A stretch of DNA of 64,000 bases, taken from positions 66,619,101 through 66,683,100 of the forward strand of contig NC_080428.1 of the NCBI RefSeq assembly GCF_029873635.1, read 5' to 3'. The notes below the pieces were generated by a model. That model did not search any database and had not been told where the DNA came from. It was given only the letters and a program-made list of their open reading frames with translations. This DNA is from Malania oleifera (taxonomy: Eukaryota > Streptophyta > Magnoliopsida > Santalales > Ximeniaceae). This document shows, in pieces, positions 10,601 to 23,220 of this stretch. The first letter of the stretch is position 1, and the number at the start of each line of letters is the position of its first letter. A program made the position numbers and the translations under genes.

Positions 10601-13600
10601 CTCCATCTCTATCTTCACCTCAGCTTGCATGTTTTTTTCTCCTTTATCAGTAGCTTTTCCAGCCATCACCTTTTTTGCAACTTTCTTTCTTGTAAAAGTT
10701 TTAACACCAGAAGAATGATTAGAAGATTCTTCCTGCTGAGTGAGGATTTCTAATTTTTCTAATTTCACATTCTTCTCCCCGACATCCTTCCCATCCAGTT
10801 TATCATTTTGAACATCAGCTGCATTATCCACACCAGCTTTTTTAGAAGCAACCTTCTGCTTGACAATCTTCCTTATAATTTTCTTCTTACCAGTCTTCAC
10901 ACTGCCAACAGTTGGAGCAGCAGCAGTTTCTCCCTGTTCCTTCTTCTCAATATTCTTGCCTTCTTCTCCTGTTACATCCCCATCTTTTTTCTCAGTTTCT
11001 TTTTCATTTCCTAACCCCTCTTTGTCGGCAACATTCTTTTTCATTTCGCTGCCATCTTTCACCTTTTTGTTGACATCTACCACCTGTCCAGAATCACTCT
11101 TTTTCTCTGATCCGTCTACTCTTTTAACATCGTTTGGGGAAACAATTTCCTTATCTATAAGAAAAATAAAATTAAAGGCATCATTTTGATTGCTAATGAT
11201 AATTAGACAAAATAAGAAACTGTTCCTTTACCTTTAACAGCTTCTTTCTTCTCCTTAGATTTCTGAAAAAAAACGAAAATGATGTTAGTTAAGGCAATAT
11301 ATAAAACTACGAACCAGACAAGACTGGTGTTTGTTAAGGGGTGGAACACTAGTAACCCTTTCCCAACCTCTATTGTTATTCCTGCTTTAGTTTCTTTATT
11401 TTATTACCAGATGTTCACCCATTCACATTAAGAGCAAGCCTAGAGATGTATGGAAGTGAAACAAATAGTTTAACTAAATTAAGCAGGGACAAATCCAACC
11501 TGTTGAATGGGTATCCCCCATAAATCATGAGACTTCTACGTTGGAGGTCAAAAGTTCAAATTTTGGGATGGTAGATGGGCTACCTCCATTATGTACTCCA
11601 CTCAGTGAGCCTCCATGGACCACCAAAATGCCTTTTTGAGTTTTTTTTTTCTTTTTTTTTTTTGGGTGGCCAAAATGCCTTTGTGTTTTTTTTTCATTTT
11701 TTTTTTGGGTGGGGGGGGGGGATGCATGTATATAACCAGTATGAATCTTAAATCACTTTAACAATCAAATGGATCAGAAGGCAAAACTGATAAAAGATTT
11801 TAGCACGTGCCCATTTACACATGCATCCAAGTCAAAGTCTATGGTCCATCATACTTGTATATTCAAAGAAAGTGGCATACTTCTTTTTTCAAAGAAAGTT
11901 GGTGTTGCCTCTCGGCAATAGCCTTCTTCTGCGCAAGCCATTGATCTCGCCAAGCATCCAATGAAGGGAGGCATTCTGATAAATCTGGAACAAACAGAAC
12001 AGTGACTTCTTTGTGGCTAAAGAACCCATCCTTGCCAACTCTATCATAGTGAATCTGCAGAGACAAAAGACAATTAGCTTCCAGCATCATGAAAAAATAG
12101 CAAAAACCAGTCTGTCTCAAAAATTAAAAATTACACCAACACAAGTGCTTGTATAACAAAAATAAGTTTAAACCATTAGAAGAAAAAAAAAATGTGTGGA
12201 AATCACAAAGGAGTGTTCTGCACATATAACTTGTAAAGAAATTTCATGAAAAATTTTAAAACCATAATTACTTCATATTTTTTATTACAATAGATAGGAA
12301 GCACTGCTTAGAAAAATCACACCAACGGGTTCAATAACACTGCATGGATTGAGTTCAATACACTCTTGAGTATTGGAAAGCAGTAGGCATCAAATGCAGA
12401 TTGGCACAAGACACATGATATGTAAAAGACTACACAAAGCAGAGTAGCAGACCTGAACCTCGGATTATTGCAAGAATTACAGAAATGTTACTTGTTTTAC
12501 ATTTTTATTTGGTAATCATATTTGGTCAAAACTACAGATGAAAAAGAACATATTTAAACAAGAACAAACATGTGTTGACAGATGAGCTCGAGACATTTCT
12601 ACAATTTGTGACTGATCATATTTATCCTCCCTCCTGTGCTTTGTTTAGGTAGATTGAGATAATCAAGTAAATGCTGATACATTAAATCGTAAAGCAATTA
12701 ACTTTTTTAACTGAGAGAAAAAACCCTCAACCCTCATTCGACTTTGTTATAGTATGTGCCTTCCACAGCAATGAATAAATTCCTCCACTTTCTATCAATC
12801 TCAGATTTGGTGACAATTAAATCTCTCCACACAGTGGCCATCAACCTCTACACTATCTTACATTGGCTTTGGAACATTTACCTAAAACATGGAATGTTTC
12901 CAGTTTGTTAAACAGCAACAGAATTGTAATACAGAACAACCTTGACTAAAAAACAATAATTACCATGCAATGATGCTCTAATTTTAGTATTTTACTAATA
13001 AAAATATTTGTTCTATGGAAAAAAACAATATCTCAGACCACTAGATTTGGTGCTTCAAAACAAAAAAGTACCAAGATGTGGAATATCCATACTAATTCCC
13101 AGTTCATAAGGATGTTAGCATTTTCTCATAACTATAGTTCGAAATTTTGGATCTTTTTTAATTCATTAATTTTCTTAATTACACTTGCAGACTTATTCAG
13201 GCTGATCCAGCATCGGCAGGGAACATAGCAACTAGTTTTCACCATTTCAATTGGATAAAGTACCTGGAACTTAAGAAAAACACTTTACTTAACAAAGATT
13301 GATCAGAACAAGTATAAATTACCTCAAGGAAACGATTCCAGTGCCGACAGTTTTGTAAGTCAAGTTGGGCAACATCTTTTGCATATCTAAAGAAAGATAA
13401 AATCACTTTAGTCTAGTAGAGGAACATCAATTTCTAAACAAGGGAAGATGGATAATAACAGAAATCATGTACGGCATACCTGAGGACCGTTTGAACCAAA
13501 GATGAGTCATCAACTGATGGATCTGCACCATCAACAGTATCCCATGGGCCTCCAATTGCCATGAATGAGTGATCTTTTTTAAGAATGGCAAATCTAAGGA

Positions 13601-16600
13601 TATTACAAATATGAGGCATGCGATCATCAGAGGCTTTTTCAGATGACAGCTCCTCCAGAGCATTCCTGCTAAGTCCACTCATCAGAATCAACTGCACCAG
13701 AAAGATAAAGACAGACAAATGAATCCCAAGAAACCCACACATAGTTGCAGTGTCACATTGCAATCTGTAAATGATAAAAGACAATTTAATCCCACACACC
13801 CAAGTTGGGCCAAAATAATTGCATTGTATCATTCAACTCAAGCATCCTAATGTTGCAAGTGCAATCACCTTTGAATTCATTTCATCAATAGGCCCCCGGG
13901 ATAATGGGCAACACAACAAGCAGTACCCAGGAAACCAAGAACAAAGGGTAAGCCAAGAACAAGTTCTCCCAACATGTTATGAGCAATCTTACTAAGTCAA
14001 GGTTGCTCACAAAAGGACCAGTCTATTTAAGTTCTATGAGACATGCTAAGGTTTTATTCATCCCCTAGGAGGACATCCCAACAGTTTGGCATGGGATTCC
14101 AATGTTGGAGATATCAGGTTTCAAACTTCGGGATGGTACCCTTTTGTGTAGCCGAAGCCCAATGGACCACCCAGTGTGCTAGTAGTAAGGTCTTATTCAT
14201 ATGTAAAAATGAAAAGTAAATAGTTGCTTTTTCACACTTCAATGTCTTGAAATGGCCTACCTTTGCATTCCAGACAGTACGTCCAGGTTCAGATTTTACG
14301 GATGTATCAGGCAACAAATTGGCGCATGGCTCTTTCGACTCAGCTACACTCTCTTCTTCAATGAAATCATGCTCAAAGCTGTATCACTCAACATCACGAT
14401 GAATTATTATAGTTTTCAGCATTTTTTTTTCTTTCAATAAAACAAGGGCGCACTCGTACCCCTTTTCTTTTTTCCATGAAGAGGAAAAGAGCACAAAAAA
14501 AGATGGTGACTCACAACTACATCTGCATCATTCAACTGCTATGATATTCCTAAACTTTTCCATACATGCCTTCTCAAAAACTAAACCAGGCACACAGTAA
14601 TGCATAACAAAAATATTTCTGCATGGCAGTAAAAATTTGACACCAGTAGCAGTGAGGAACACACTTTCTCATCCATTAGGCTTGCCTATTCAATTGAATA
14701 AATAATAGCCAATAAAATAATTAAGCAGAGAAAATGAGACCTTAAATGGCAATATAAATAAAAACATACAACAGCAAAATACCTAACAGGAGTATGAATA
14801 GAAAGCTTGAGGTCTTCCTTTGGCCAACTCACGACAGCCTGGAAACAATTGGAATGTCATGGATAAATAGACAGTTATCCACTATTTGGGAATTGTCCTG
14901 TTCAAATGAAAACTAGTTGAAATGACAGACCTTGGAGAAGTCTGGAGACACAAAAAGCCTGGGATATCGCTTATCAATTGCCAAATAGTCCCTCTCAACA
15001 TCCACCAAACTAGACGAGTAAACCTGCAAACAAACAATTTCAATTACCGAAACAGTTTAATTCCGTAACCACATTCAATGCAGCAAACAAACATGGCAAT
15101 GTCCATCGAAATAGTGCAAAACATATGAAAACATTTAACAATAACTACATAAGCATCGATTAATCATTCCTATTCTCTGAACAGCTCCTTTTGTTGTAGT
15201 GGCAATGCCATTATGAAAAGTATTATCCTATCATAAACCAAATTTAATAACAAGAAACTGCTTGAGAAGACACTTTTGCAACAGTTCAGATTTCCACAGC
15301 AGGAACTCCTCCATTAAATCAGCATCGCAAACTTACTAGAAGCTTGGAAGATATTATATGTGTGCAATAAATAAAGTCATAAGATGAGGACAAATGTTGT
15401 GGGGATGAAACAAGAAACAAGATGGTGCGGACCAAAAATGCGAACAGAAAATGAACTGTTAGAGTAAGCACTCAAAAGTCAAAACCAAGGCATTATTATG
15501 TGGAATAAAGATGGTCAAAAGACGAGTGAAGACGGAATTGTGATGGGATTGAATGAGAAGACAACGTGGAGTTGGCCAAAATAAGAACCAAGATATCCAA
15601 GGAGTAATCACCAAATCCAGAGCACAAAATGGTAACAGGAAGCATCTAACAGCAGAACATCCCAACTCCTAGGACAGCAACAGTAGGGGATAAGATTGAT
15701 TCCTTCAACTCCAAACAGAAAAGAAGTGCAGATACTGGCGGAGAAAAAAATCATGATAATCATTGACGATTGAGCACTTGCATTTTTCTTTTTTTACCTT
15801 GCATACGTAGTCTCTCCTTTTTTCTCTAACAGGTGAATAACGCCTTCAGCATAACAGAACACCGAGTTAGTTTCAGGGCTGCAAGATATACAAGCAGCTA
15901 TATATACAGAACTAGAGCAGGATGCAAAATTTAGCGTCAAGATCCACCTATGCAAAGCTTCATGACGTGGAGAATCTCGTCGTGAAGTTCTCCCATCTTT
16001 TGTCAAAGAGGCACCACGACGATCTCGAGAAATTCGCAGGGGAGTTCTTTCATGCCTAATATCTGGAACAAGTTTGCGCTCACGATCCCTCTCCCTGTCT
16101 CGTCGCTCCAATATGCGTTCTCTTTTTTCACGCTCCCTTTCTCGTTCTCGTTCTCGTTCTCGTTCCCGTTCGCGTTCACGTTCACGTTCACGTTCTCGTT
16201 CACGTTCGCGTTCACGTTCCCTCTCCCGTTCTCTGTCCTTCTCCCTTTCGCGCAGACGCTCCCTATGCCGCTCCTCCTCCCTTAGCTCAAGCTCTCGAAG
16301 ATATCCACCCCTATCATCTTTACGCTCATCCATCCTTGAATGACCACCATGAGACAACACACTGCCTTGATAATCTGATTCAAGAGATGCTCCATGCAGC
16401 CCTTTCCCTGTGGCATAATCTCTTCCAGGAGGCAGGCTGACACCATAACCAGGATTTGAAGAACTTTGAGCATACGTGAGATCTTCTGCATTTCTGCGAG
16501 GAGCTGCCCCTAATATTGATGGAGCATGTTGACCACCATATGAAGAACCACTAAGCATTGATAAGCTGCGAGGATCCGCATCCACTCGACCACCGTAAGA

Positions 16601-19438
16601 CAAAAGATCTTGACGAATGGCAGTACTCCTTGCTGCAAGATAATCAGCTTGTCTGCCAGAAATGTGTTTCTACTCAGTGTAGTAAGATATACAGTAGCAT
16701 CTAACAAAAGTGGGCACAGATAGAACACAACCATCATTGAGATTGGTTGTATCATCAAATATGCAAGGACGAACAATGCCGTTCATTAAAGGAATATAAG
16801 GGAAAAAGAAATATACATATATACATTTACTTGCTCCAGAACACAACCATATCTTTGTCAAACGTTCAACACTTCCCCCCACCCCAACCCCCCGAGCCCC
16901 AAATTCCAATTCAGCCTTAGTTTTTTTCTTTTTTAAAAAAACATCCTCAGAATAAAAATGGTAGTCTCTAGAATCCAAATCCCACTCCAATTGTACAATT
17001 CTCTAGAAATTTTATCATATTTTTAACTATTAAAAAGTCTATTGATTAAGAAATCCATACAATGCCAAGCTCAATCTATGACTGATTAAAATTGTAACAT
17101 AAAAATTTGTACAACAATACCTGGAAACCCCATCAACAGAAGCAGGTTGCAGTGATTGGGCTTTAAGCAATTGTTCTTGTCGAAGTAGTGATGCCTGGTC
17201 AATGCAATCATACAATACAGGGCTATTAAAGAAGTAGCATGCATAAAAGCACAAAATTATATATATATATATATATATAAAAATATATATGTAGGCAATG
17301 AAAAGAAGGGGAATATCACACAGACAATGAAATTACAAATCAATCTTTTAACCAAAATATAAACAGAAAGAAAATAAACCACCTGGTGTTGAGATGAAAA
17401 ACCAACAGAATCAGCATATCGTCCAGTAGGTTCATTTGGCAAGTCCCTACCCGTATAAGCACTTTGCCGCTCAGCGTATTGTCTCCTTTCAATTGATGAA
17501 TAATCAGAAATCTTCTCAGGAAATAACTGATCACTTTTATGACCATATCCATGGCTTGATGAGACATAGTCACCAGATGCATACTTAGGAGACTCAGGCA
17601 TACCCGAGGCATAACCTCCACGGCCTTCCAAAACTGGTGGTCCAGCACCTTTGGCACCCATAGCAGGAATCTGTGCAAAGAAATTTACATCCATATATAA
17701 CTTCACTATTGACCCAATATATACATCGGGAACCCAAAGTAATAAACAGACAAACATCAAATAGCACGACAAAGAATTGGAAGCACTGGCTGGGTCAGTA
17801 AAGAATGCAAATTAAGGCCACCAAGAGCATACATCTAGCAGAGAGGAAGCAAGAAATATTGAATAATAAATAACAATGTCCAATAAGGGACATGCTAAAA
17901 TATTATATTACTTTATTATATGTATCATGACTTATCAAGAAGGACCTGCTTGGTCTCATCATCAAAAATTATGAAATGAAAATGAGAACTGAAAAACCAA
18001 AAACAGAAACTGAAAAATGAAAAATGGTTTTGGTTAATATTTCCAAAATTAAAATAAATTTAAAATCCTAATTGAATGCTACTTCATTTTTGCACTCAAA
18101 CCAAATAACAATTAAAAATATGATTAAACAATAAAAATGCAAAAGAATTATAAGTAAAATATTATAATAAAAATAAAATTAACTATAACTAGTTTATTTA
18201 ACTATACATTTTTAAACTCACTTTTAGTGCTCCAAGAACAATTCTACCATACATGATAATGGAAAAATGGGAAAATTGATTTTTTCAATTTTTTTCAATT
18301 TTTTCGAGAATGTATAGACATTTTTATTTTGATAATATTTTAACTTCACAGAGTCGTTTAATTTTCTGATTTTACCCACAACAATCAAATAAATTTTGAA
18401 GTACTGTACCAACAGATCATAATATCAAGTTTTCAGTTTTTGCAAAAAAGTGGCAATGAAACCAAAAGCTAGCAACATAAACAAATGCGCTGTGAAAACC
18501 TGTCTCTTCGCTTCAATGCATAGCAACAGAAACAGAAAACAAAAATGATATAAAACAGCGTTTAATATTTCATCTTATTGCTGTATTAAATCATGAAAAA
18601 TAGAGATGAGCGTTAAGCAGCAACAATTCTGTTATTGGCTCCTGTATTAGGACTTTCAGACATTGTGGGAGCAATGATCTACAAATTGCAAGAAGGGAAA
18701 CTAGCCAATACACTTGCAGTGGCATTCACAAAAGGTAACCGTTGCTCTTTCTAAAGTCACACCATATATACAGCAAATAAGACATGAGAACTTGTATAAG
18801 GCATCACAATTAAAAGAGAGAGAATAAATAAGATAACTTAAAATTTCAAAGCAATAGAGTGGTTCAAATAAAAATTTGAAAACAATCCCAAAGTAGCTGT
18901 GCACTCATTTCTTAAGTTGAGATGATATAAGGCAAGGCAAGAGTTGCATAAAATTCATGCAAAGAAAACAAACGAGCTCTGCTAACCTGTTGGGCACCGC
19001 TCAAAGCAGCTGATCCATACACAGAACTGTACTGCCCTCCATAATGAGCTGCAGCAGAAGGATGAGCTCTATATCCACCAATATCTGCTTCCTGAGAACC
19101 ACCCAACATTGACGAGTGTCGAGAAGCCATGGAAAGTTGAGAACCCCCATCAGGTCCACCAACAGAATTTCCAGAATAAGCAGATCCCAGCTACAAAGAT
19201 GCAGAAATGCGAAAAAATTAAGCCTCATGGACATTTTCTGTAATATGTTAATAATTGGAAGATTGAACGTAAATGCCAAAACTGATATTGCAATTTCTCC
19301 AAATCACTAGTAAAGAGTTTTGTAAAATTCTCAGCAATTATCACAAGTGAAAAGACATAAATCATGACATTATTAATACACACTTACATTTTGTCCATAT
19401 GCTGACTGCCCATATGCATTGCTCCCTCGAGAATACAT
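7670..19438 (-). CDS. RSA1: SHORT ROOT IN SALT MEDIUM 1-like (CCAR1/DBC1 family) nuclear protein
   Basis: Twenty-one coding exons (minus strand): 19438-19388, 19190-18987, 17670-17383, 17194-17121, 16652-15948, 15843-15798, 15023-14931, 14838-14783, 14378-14261, 13691-13480, 13386-13323, 12054-11881, 11262-11232, 11154-9974, 9817-9743, 9569-9495, 9407-9057, 8412-8179, 8089-8048, 7960-7898, 7762-7670. All use GT-AG and phases close, giving 1409 residues. It starts MYSRGSNAYGQSAYGQN. Seen: G/S/Y-rich N-terminus; Arg-Glu tract (about 327-390); S1-like segment (RDYVCK..YPRLFVSPDFSK, about 450-490); DBC1-type inactive Nudix domain (about 546-695, MAIGGPWD); Lys/Glu-rich region with three KKKIIKK-type repeats (about 700-1095); CCAR1 motif LFAESLYEMLQYQMG (about 1127); acidic tract; degenerate EF-hand (DRNRVGYIRVED, about 1350). 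Arabidopsis RSA1/EMB1579 is known as a nuclear Ca2+-binding factor for salt response and embryo development; function here is inferred. The start of exon 4 is uncertain, because homologous-looking VLYDCIDQ extends upstream in another phase. Confidence 0.9.
11490..11720. repeat. Possible SINE-like intronic insertion, copy 1
   Basis: In the intron between exons 12 and 13. It holds ACGTTGGAGGTC, AAGTTCAAATTTTGGGATGG and CCATGGACCACC, followed by two long T-rich runs with a G9 tract. It resembles 14040-14200, and GTTCAAATT resembles a degenerate Pol III B box. The assignment is tentative. Confidence 0.35.
14040..14200. repeat. Possible SINE-like intronic insertion, copy 2
   Basis: In the intron between exons 9 and 10. 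TTGGCATGGGATTCC (A-box-like) is followed about 31 nt later by GGTTTCAAACTTC (B-box-like), then GGGATGGTACCC and CAATGGACCACC. It shares an ordered set of words with 11490-11720. tRNA-derived SINE origin is an inference. Confidence 0.35.
16085..16290 (-). repeat. Coding hexanucleotide repeat (Arg-Glu tract)
   Basis: Within exon 5, repeated CGTGAA/CGAGAA-type hexamers on the minus strand encode alternating Arg-Glu for about 60 residues. They produce long spurious ORFs in other frames. RE/RD tracts are typical of nuclear speckle and RNA-processing proteins. Confidence 0.9.
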
Positions 19439-21108
19439 GTTTATGACTTACAGAAAGGTAATACCTGCACAGGGACATTGAAATTACCACTACCATAAAA
19501 ATTTGCATGTACATACATTTTTTGTTGACAAAAGAATATTAGAAGCATCTAATTTGATAAATCATTGAAACTTTAAAGATGCCCAACTCCAACCCACTCC
19601 CCATACCAATTTACAAAAATATAAAAGAACATGAAAATAAATAAATATCATTAGCACTTTGCCATTAATTAAAACTTCAATATTGTGTTTCAGATGGATG
19701 AAAAATGGCAGCAATAAAGTAACCAGTATATTCCCAGCTACATAATCTTGAAAGGGTGGAATTAGATTTTCACATGCCAATGTTTTAAGTGAAATTTTGC
19801 TCTAGATTTTTTAGAGCGTATTTTCTTCCAATAAAATGAAACCAAGCATTGTACATTTACAGCATCCAAAAAATAACCTGCGGTATTAAGTAAATATTCA
19901 AGCAAAATGTTTACGATGAGGTCCATGACAAACATGCAGTCCATGAAAACATGCCTGTACAAAAAAGAGTCTAAATTGGCAAATCAATATAGAGCTGCGA
20001 TCATCACCCCATATTCAATATCTGCTTGCAAGTATTTGTCACAGCTATCGCAAAGGCACAGGCAACAAAGTATCAAAGTTACTCATACCTTGTGCACTCC
20101 AGTTAAAATTTCAAAGATGCCTGGGCAATTCCAAATTATGAACCATTCATTTCTTTTTAAATGTGTTATCTTCTTCACATGCATAAGGTTGTAAATTGTA
20201 AATTGAAAGTCTACTTAGATTTCAGAAGGAGCAAGGAATATAAGGAGGTTCAAAAAGACTTATATTTTGAGCTTCATCTTTCCCTCATAGGCTCATACTT
20301 TCCAAGACCCAAATAAATGCTAATTATACCAGGTAAGATTAAATTAAGAATACATAATGTATTGATTTCATATTATTACTACAAAACCCCATAATGGAAT
20401 CAAGATGTATTAACCAATAATTTGTTTCCAATCAACATTTGAATCTTGCTCATAAAAAATTTCACCATGCAATCAGACATTGGGTATGCAGTTAATGCCC
20501 AATCTAGCCAATATTTCCATCAAAACCCAGATAAATTATGCAAGTAAATGGGTTTGAACTTGAATTCGAAAATGATGCTCAATGCTACAGTTACAACTAA
20601 GACAAGATAATTTATTTTAATAAAAAAACTGCATTTGTTGATGAGAATCTCATCTGCTCAAATCACCTAAGATAGGGTTTAGGAGTGGAAATGATATATA
20701 TGACGTGTAAACCCTCACTAAGAATGAATTTAGGACGGGCAACCTCTATGCAAAAACCGCCTCTAATGAGAATGTTAACACATCCACCCGCCCACCTTAT
20801 CAATAGCCAAGACATAACATATTGTGGGGAATGAATCCAGACTCAGTTAAGGAAATACACCCAAGCCCCTTCCATGTCGACTCAGGGGGGAGGGGGGGAG
20901 GGGCGAAAGTCAACATGCTCCATCCAGAACCAAAAATCTGCAATCAACTTTAATGCGCAATCAAAAATTATCAAATTCAACATGCACTCACAGTTCCAAG
21001 GGGATTGAATACCAATAAATCAGAGAACGCTTAAGCAAAAGAACGAGGCTAAGTAGTTTTCACATATGAACCGCAAAAAGAAACCACTAAACCCTAACCG
21101 GACACCAT

Positions 21109-21142
<34 letters not shown>

Positions 21143-21295
21143 GGAGGACGCACAGGTTAATCGGAGAAGAAAGAAAGGAGATGATGACGGCTGGGCTTCT
21201 TCGACGGGCGAATTGCACACCGTGGCGGTGTTGAGGAGATCCAACCCCTACCCAGCTGCCTGTCCTTCGAAGAGGAGATGAGGAACCAAAAATGA
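19439..21295 (-). other. 5' UTR and long 5' UTR intron of the RSA1-like gene
   Basis: No coding exon lies upstream of the ATG at 19438. An acceptor-like CCTGTGCAG on the minus strand ends near 19466, so the start codon sits about 28 nt inside the second exon. The promoter-like sequence is 1.8 kb further up, so a 5' UTR intron of roughly 1.6-1.8 kb is inferred. The donor is not resolved. The first UTR exon would contain a (CT)n tract (GA on +) at 21112-21140, common in plant leaders. Confidence 0.5.
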
Positions 21296-21318
21296 AATGA
21301 GTACGCTCCACTCACCCT

Positions 21319-21329
21319 GGCTATATAGG
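21319..21329 (-). promoter_or_regulatory. Probable TATA box of the RSA1-like gene
   Basis: CCTATATAGCC on the minus strand, about 30 nt upstream of a plausible transcription start near 21290, followed by a CT-rich leader. It is the only good TATA-like site between the start codon and the intergenic region. Confidence 0.5.
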
Positions 21330-21339
21330 AGAGGATGTG

Positions 21340-22080
21340 AATGTCATTCTGTTATATGTTAGGGTTATGCGTGGTCAACGAAAAACTCAGTACATCCCTT
21401 AAACCCTAACCGCCCGGGTTACCCAAATCCGCCCTCGACCGAGTCTGGCCGGACTTACTCTCTTCCTTTTTTTTTAGCAATTAGATGAATTTTAGAATTG
21501 GGTTTAATTCAATTTATCCAATTTTATTTATTTTACTAACGAATTAAAATTTTGAATTTGAGTTGACTTAATTATTAAAAGAGTTTAACCCTGCGAGTTT
21601 TAATTTTGAATTTTTTAGATTTAAATTTATATAAATTTGATCAAAGTAATTTGAGAAAATGAAATTTGCATATTAGATTTGGATATATATAGATTTGAAT
21701 AAGACGCATTATAAAATTATATATTTTTTTAAATTTATAAAAATTCAAATTCAAATTGCAGGATCTTGTTTCCAAACATTATTAGCATTTATGCTTGCAT
21801 TTTCAGTAAAAAGGAATTCCAAACTTTTCCAAGATGATTGAACAATTTTACTTTTAATAACAAAAAAAGTAAAAACATTCACCTCATGAGATTGACAAAA
21901 AGAAAGAAACATTTTTTTAAAATTTCAAAAATTTCACAGACCTCCTCTCAACTTTGTCAAAAAAATATATAACTCCTAGTGTATTTTGTAAAAAGACAAA
22001 TTTTTTTTATGGATGTAGGTATTCCAAAAATTATATGTTAGAGGAAGTTTATAGGACTTCTGAAATCTGGGGATAAGATT
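21340..22080. other. Intergenic, AT-rich; no gene seen
   Basis: Between the promoter of the RSA1-like gene and the LINE fragment. No open frame with recognisable content. Confidence 0.6.
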
Positions 22081-22500
22081 GTGGATTTTGGAAATATCAA
22101 TGAAGGTCCTTGTATTATTGTCAAATCTTAAGAAAAATCGGTGTCTTTTTTTCTAAATATCACATTCATAAAATATGATAATTGAATGTGCTCCAACACA
22201 AAATATCCTCCTCGTAACTTGATAATTGCATAAAATATTAAACTTCCTTGAAGATACCATGATGGATCATCTTTTAAAAGTCCTATCGAAAGAAAAGATG
22301 ATTTACACTTTCATTACCGTAATTACAAAAAAGGCAAATTCATGAACCATAAGGAGATAGTTAGCCTGTTTAATGGTAGTATAGTTGATGAAAAAATGTC
22401 TTGTACCATACGGAAGAGTCCCAGTTTGCATTAGGAGACTTAACTCTCAAAGTCTCTCAAGTAAGTCTAGGGAGAGGAGATGGAATAAGAACTTGAAGAG
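22080..22500 (-). mobile_element. LINE 3' fragment (RT zinc-binding domain)
   Basis: On the minus strand a broken frame reads NANWDSSVWYKTFFHQ, then CLFCNYGNESVNHLFF followed by stops. The Cys-x2-Cys..ESVNHLFF pattern is the zinc-binding domain found after the reverse transcriptase in plant LINEs and LINE-derived genes. Only this domain is present, with stops and frame shifts. Confidence 0.6.
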
Positions 22501-22620
22501 TCAATGATCCAAGAAAAACTATCTTTTATGCTCAGATCTGGCACCCCAACATTTTGGCTTTTGGTTTCAATTATGCTATAAGTGTGTCTCTTTAGCCATT
22601 TCTAATCTAGAAATGTCAAG

Positions 22621-22983
22621 TGTTACTTTTTGTCCCACATTGGTAAAAAAGTTTCACATTGGTAGAAAAATTATTTTTTAACTTTTTCTTTGTTTGTCCC
22701 ACGTTGGTGAAAAGTGTTTTTTGGACTTGAGATTGAAGTTATATAAAGAACTCAACTCTCCAATTGTAAAACACACCTCAAAGTTATATTTTGTCAATAA
22801 ATAGTGGATTGATCATCGACGCCCGAGGACATAGGAAATTCTGTACCGAACTTTGTTAATTTCTTATCTTGTTTTTTTTATTGTGTTTTATTATTAGTTT
22901 CTACATTGCTTTAGTTTTTTATATATTCAATAGCATTAGTTGTAGCATTGGTGTTTGGCACAAGTGAGGTGTCCGACACAACA
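22621..22983 (+). repeat. 5' LTR of the copia element
   Basis: TGTTACTTTT to CGACACAACA (363 bp), with TATATAAAG near 22739. The next bases, TTAGTATTAGAGTTAGGTT, are a degenerate form of the initiator-Met tRNA primer site TGGTATCAGAGCCAGGTT, which fixes the right border. The left border rests on the TG start only. Confidence 0.7.
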
Positions 22984-23004
22984 ATTAGTATTAGAGTTAG
23001 GTTG
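22984..23004 (+). other. Primer binding site of the copia element (degenerate)
   Basis: ATTAGTATTAGAGTTAGGTTG aligns to the complement of the 3' end of plant initiator-Met tRNA with a few changes. It lies directly after the LTR. Confidence 0.65.
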
Positions 23005-23220
23005 GACAGTGTCGATACGGAGGTGTTCCTCTGTTAGGATCTTTGATTCTACATTTGATGCCTAAGAAAGACTTTGTCTAAGCGAGTGTTCAGAGACCAT
23101 TACGGTTCAGTCGCTCCTTGGATGTCGGCCTAATCAAAGTGAAATTTCATAGGACACAATTGGTACGTACTATTCATCCTAGGTCTTTTGCTTTGTTGGT
23201 TGCTATTAAATATATAGAAG

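Noticed and set aside
9984-11189. Long plus-strand open frames (9984-10418, 10452-10718, 10860-11189) opposite the RSA1-like exon 14
   Set aside because: They are antisense shadows of the Lys/Glu-rich exon: low-complexity Ser/Phe-rich translations with no domain.
16052-16343. Plus-strand Arg-Ser or Ser-Phe repeat ORFs
   Set aside because: Antisense of the Arg-Glu hexanucleotide repeat in exon 5; an apparent RS protein is an artefact of the repeat.
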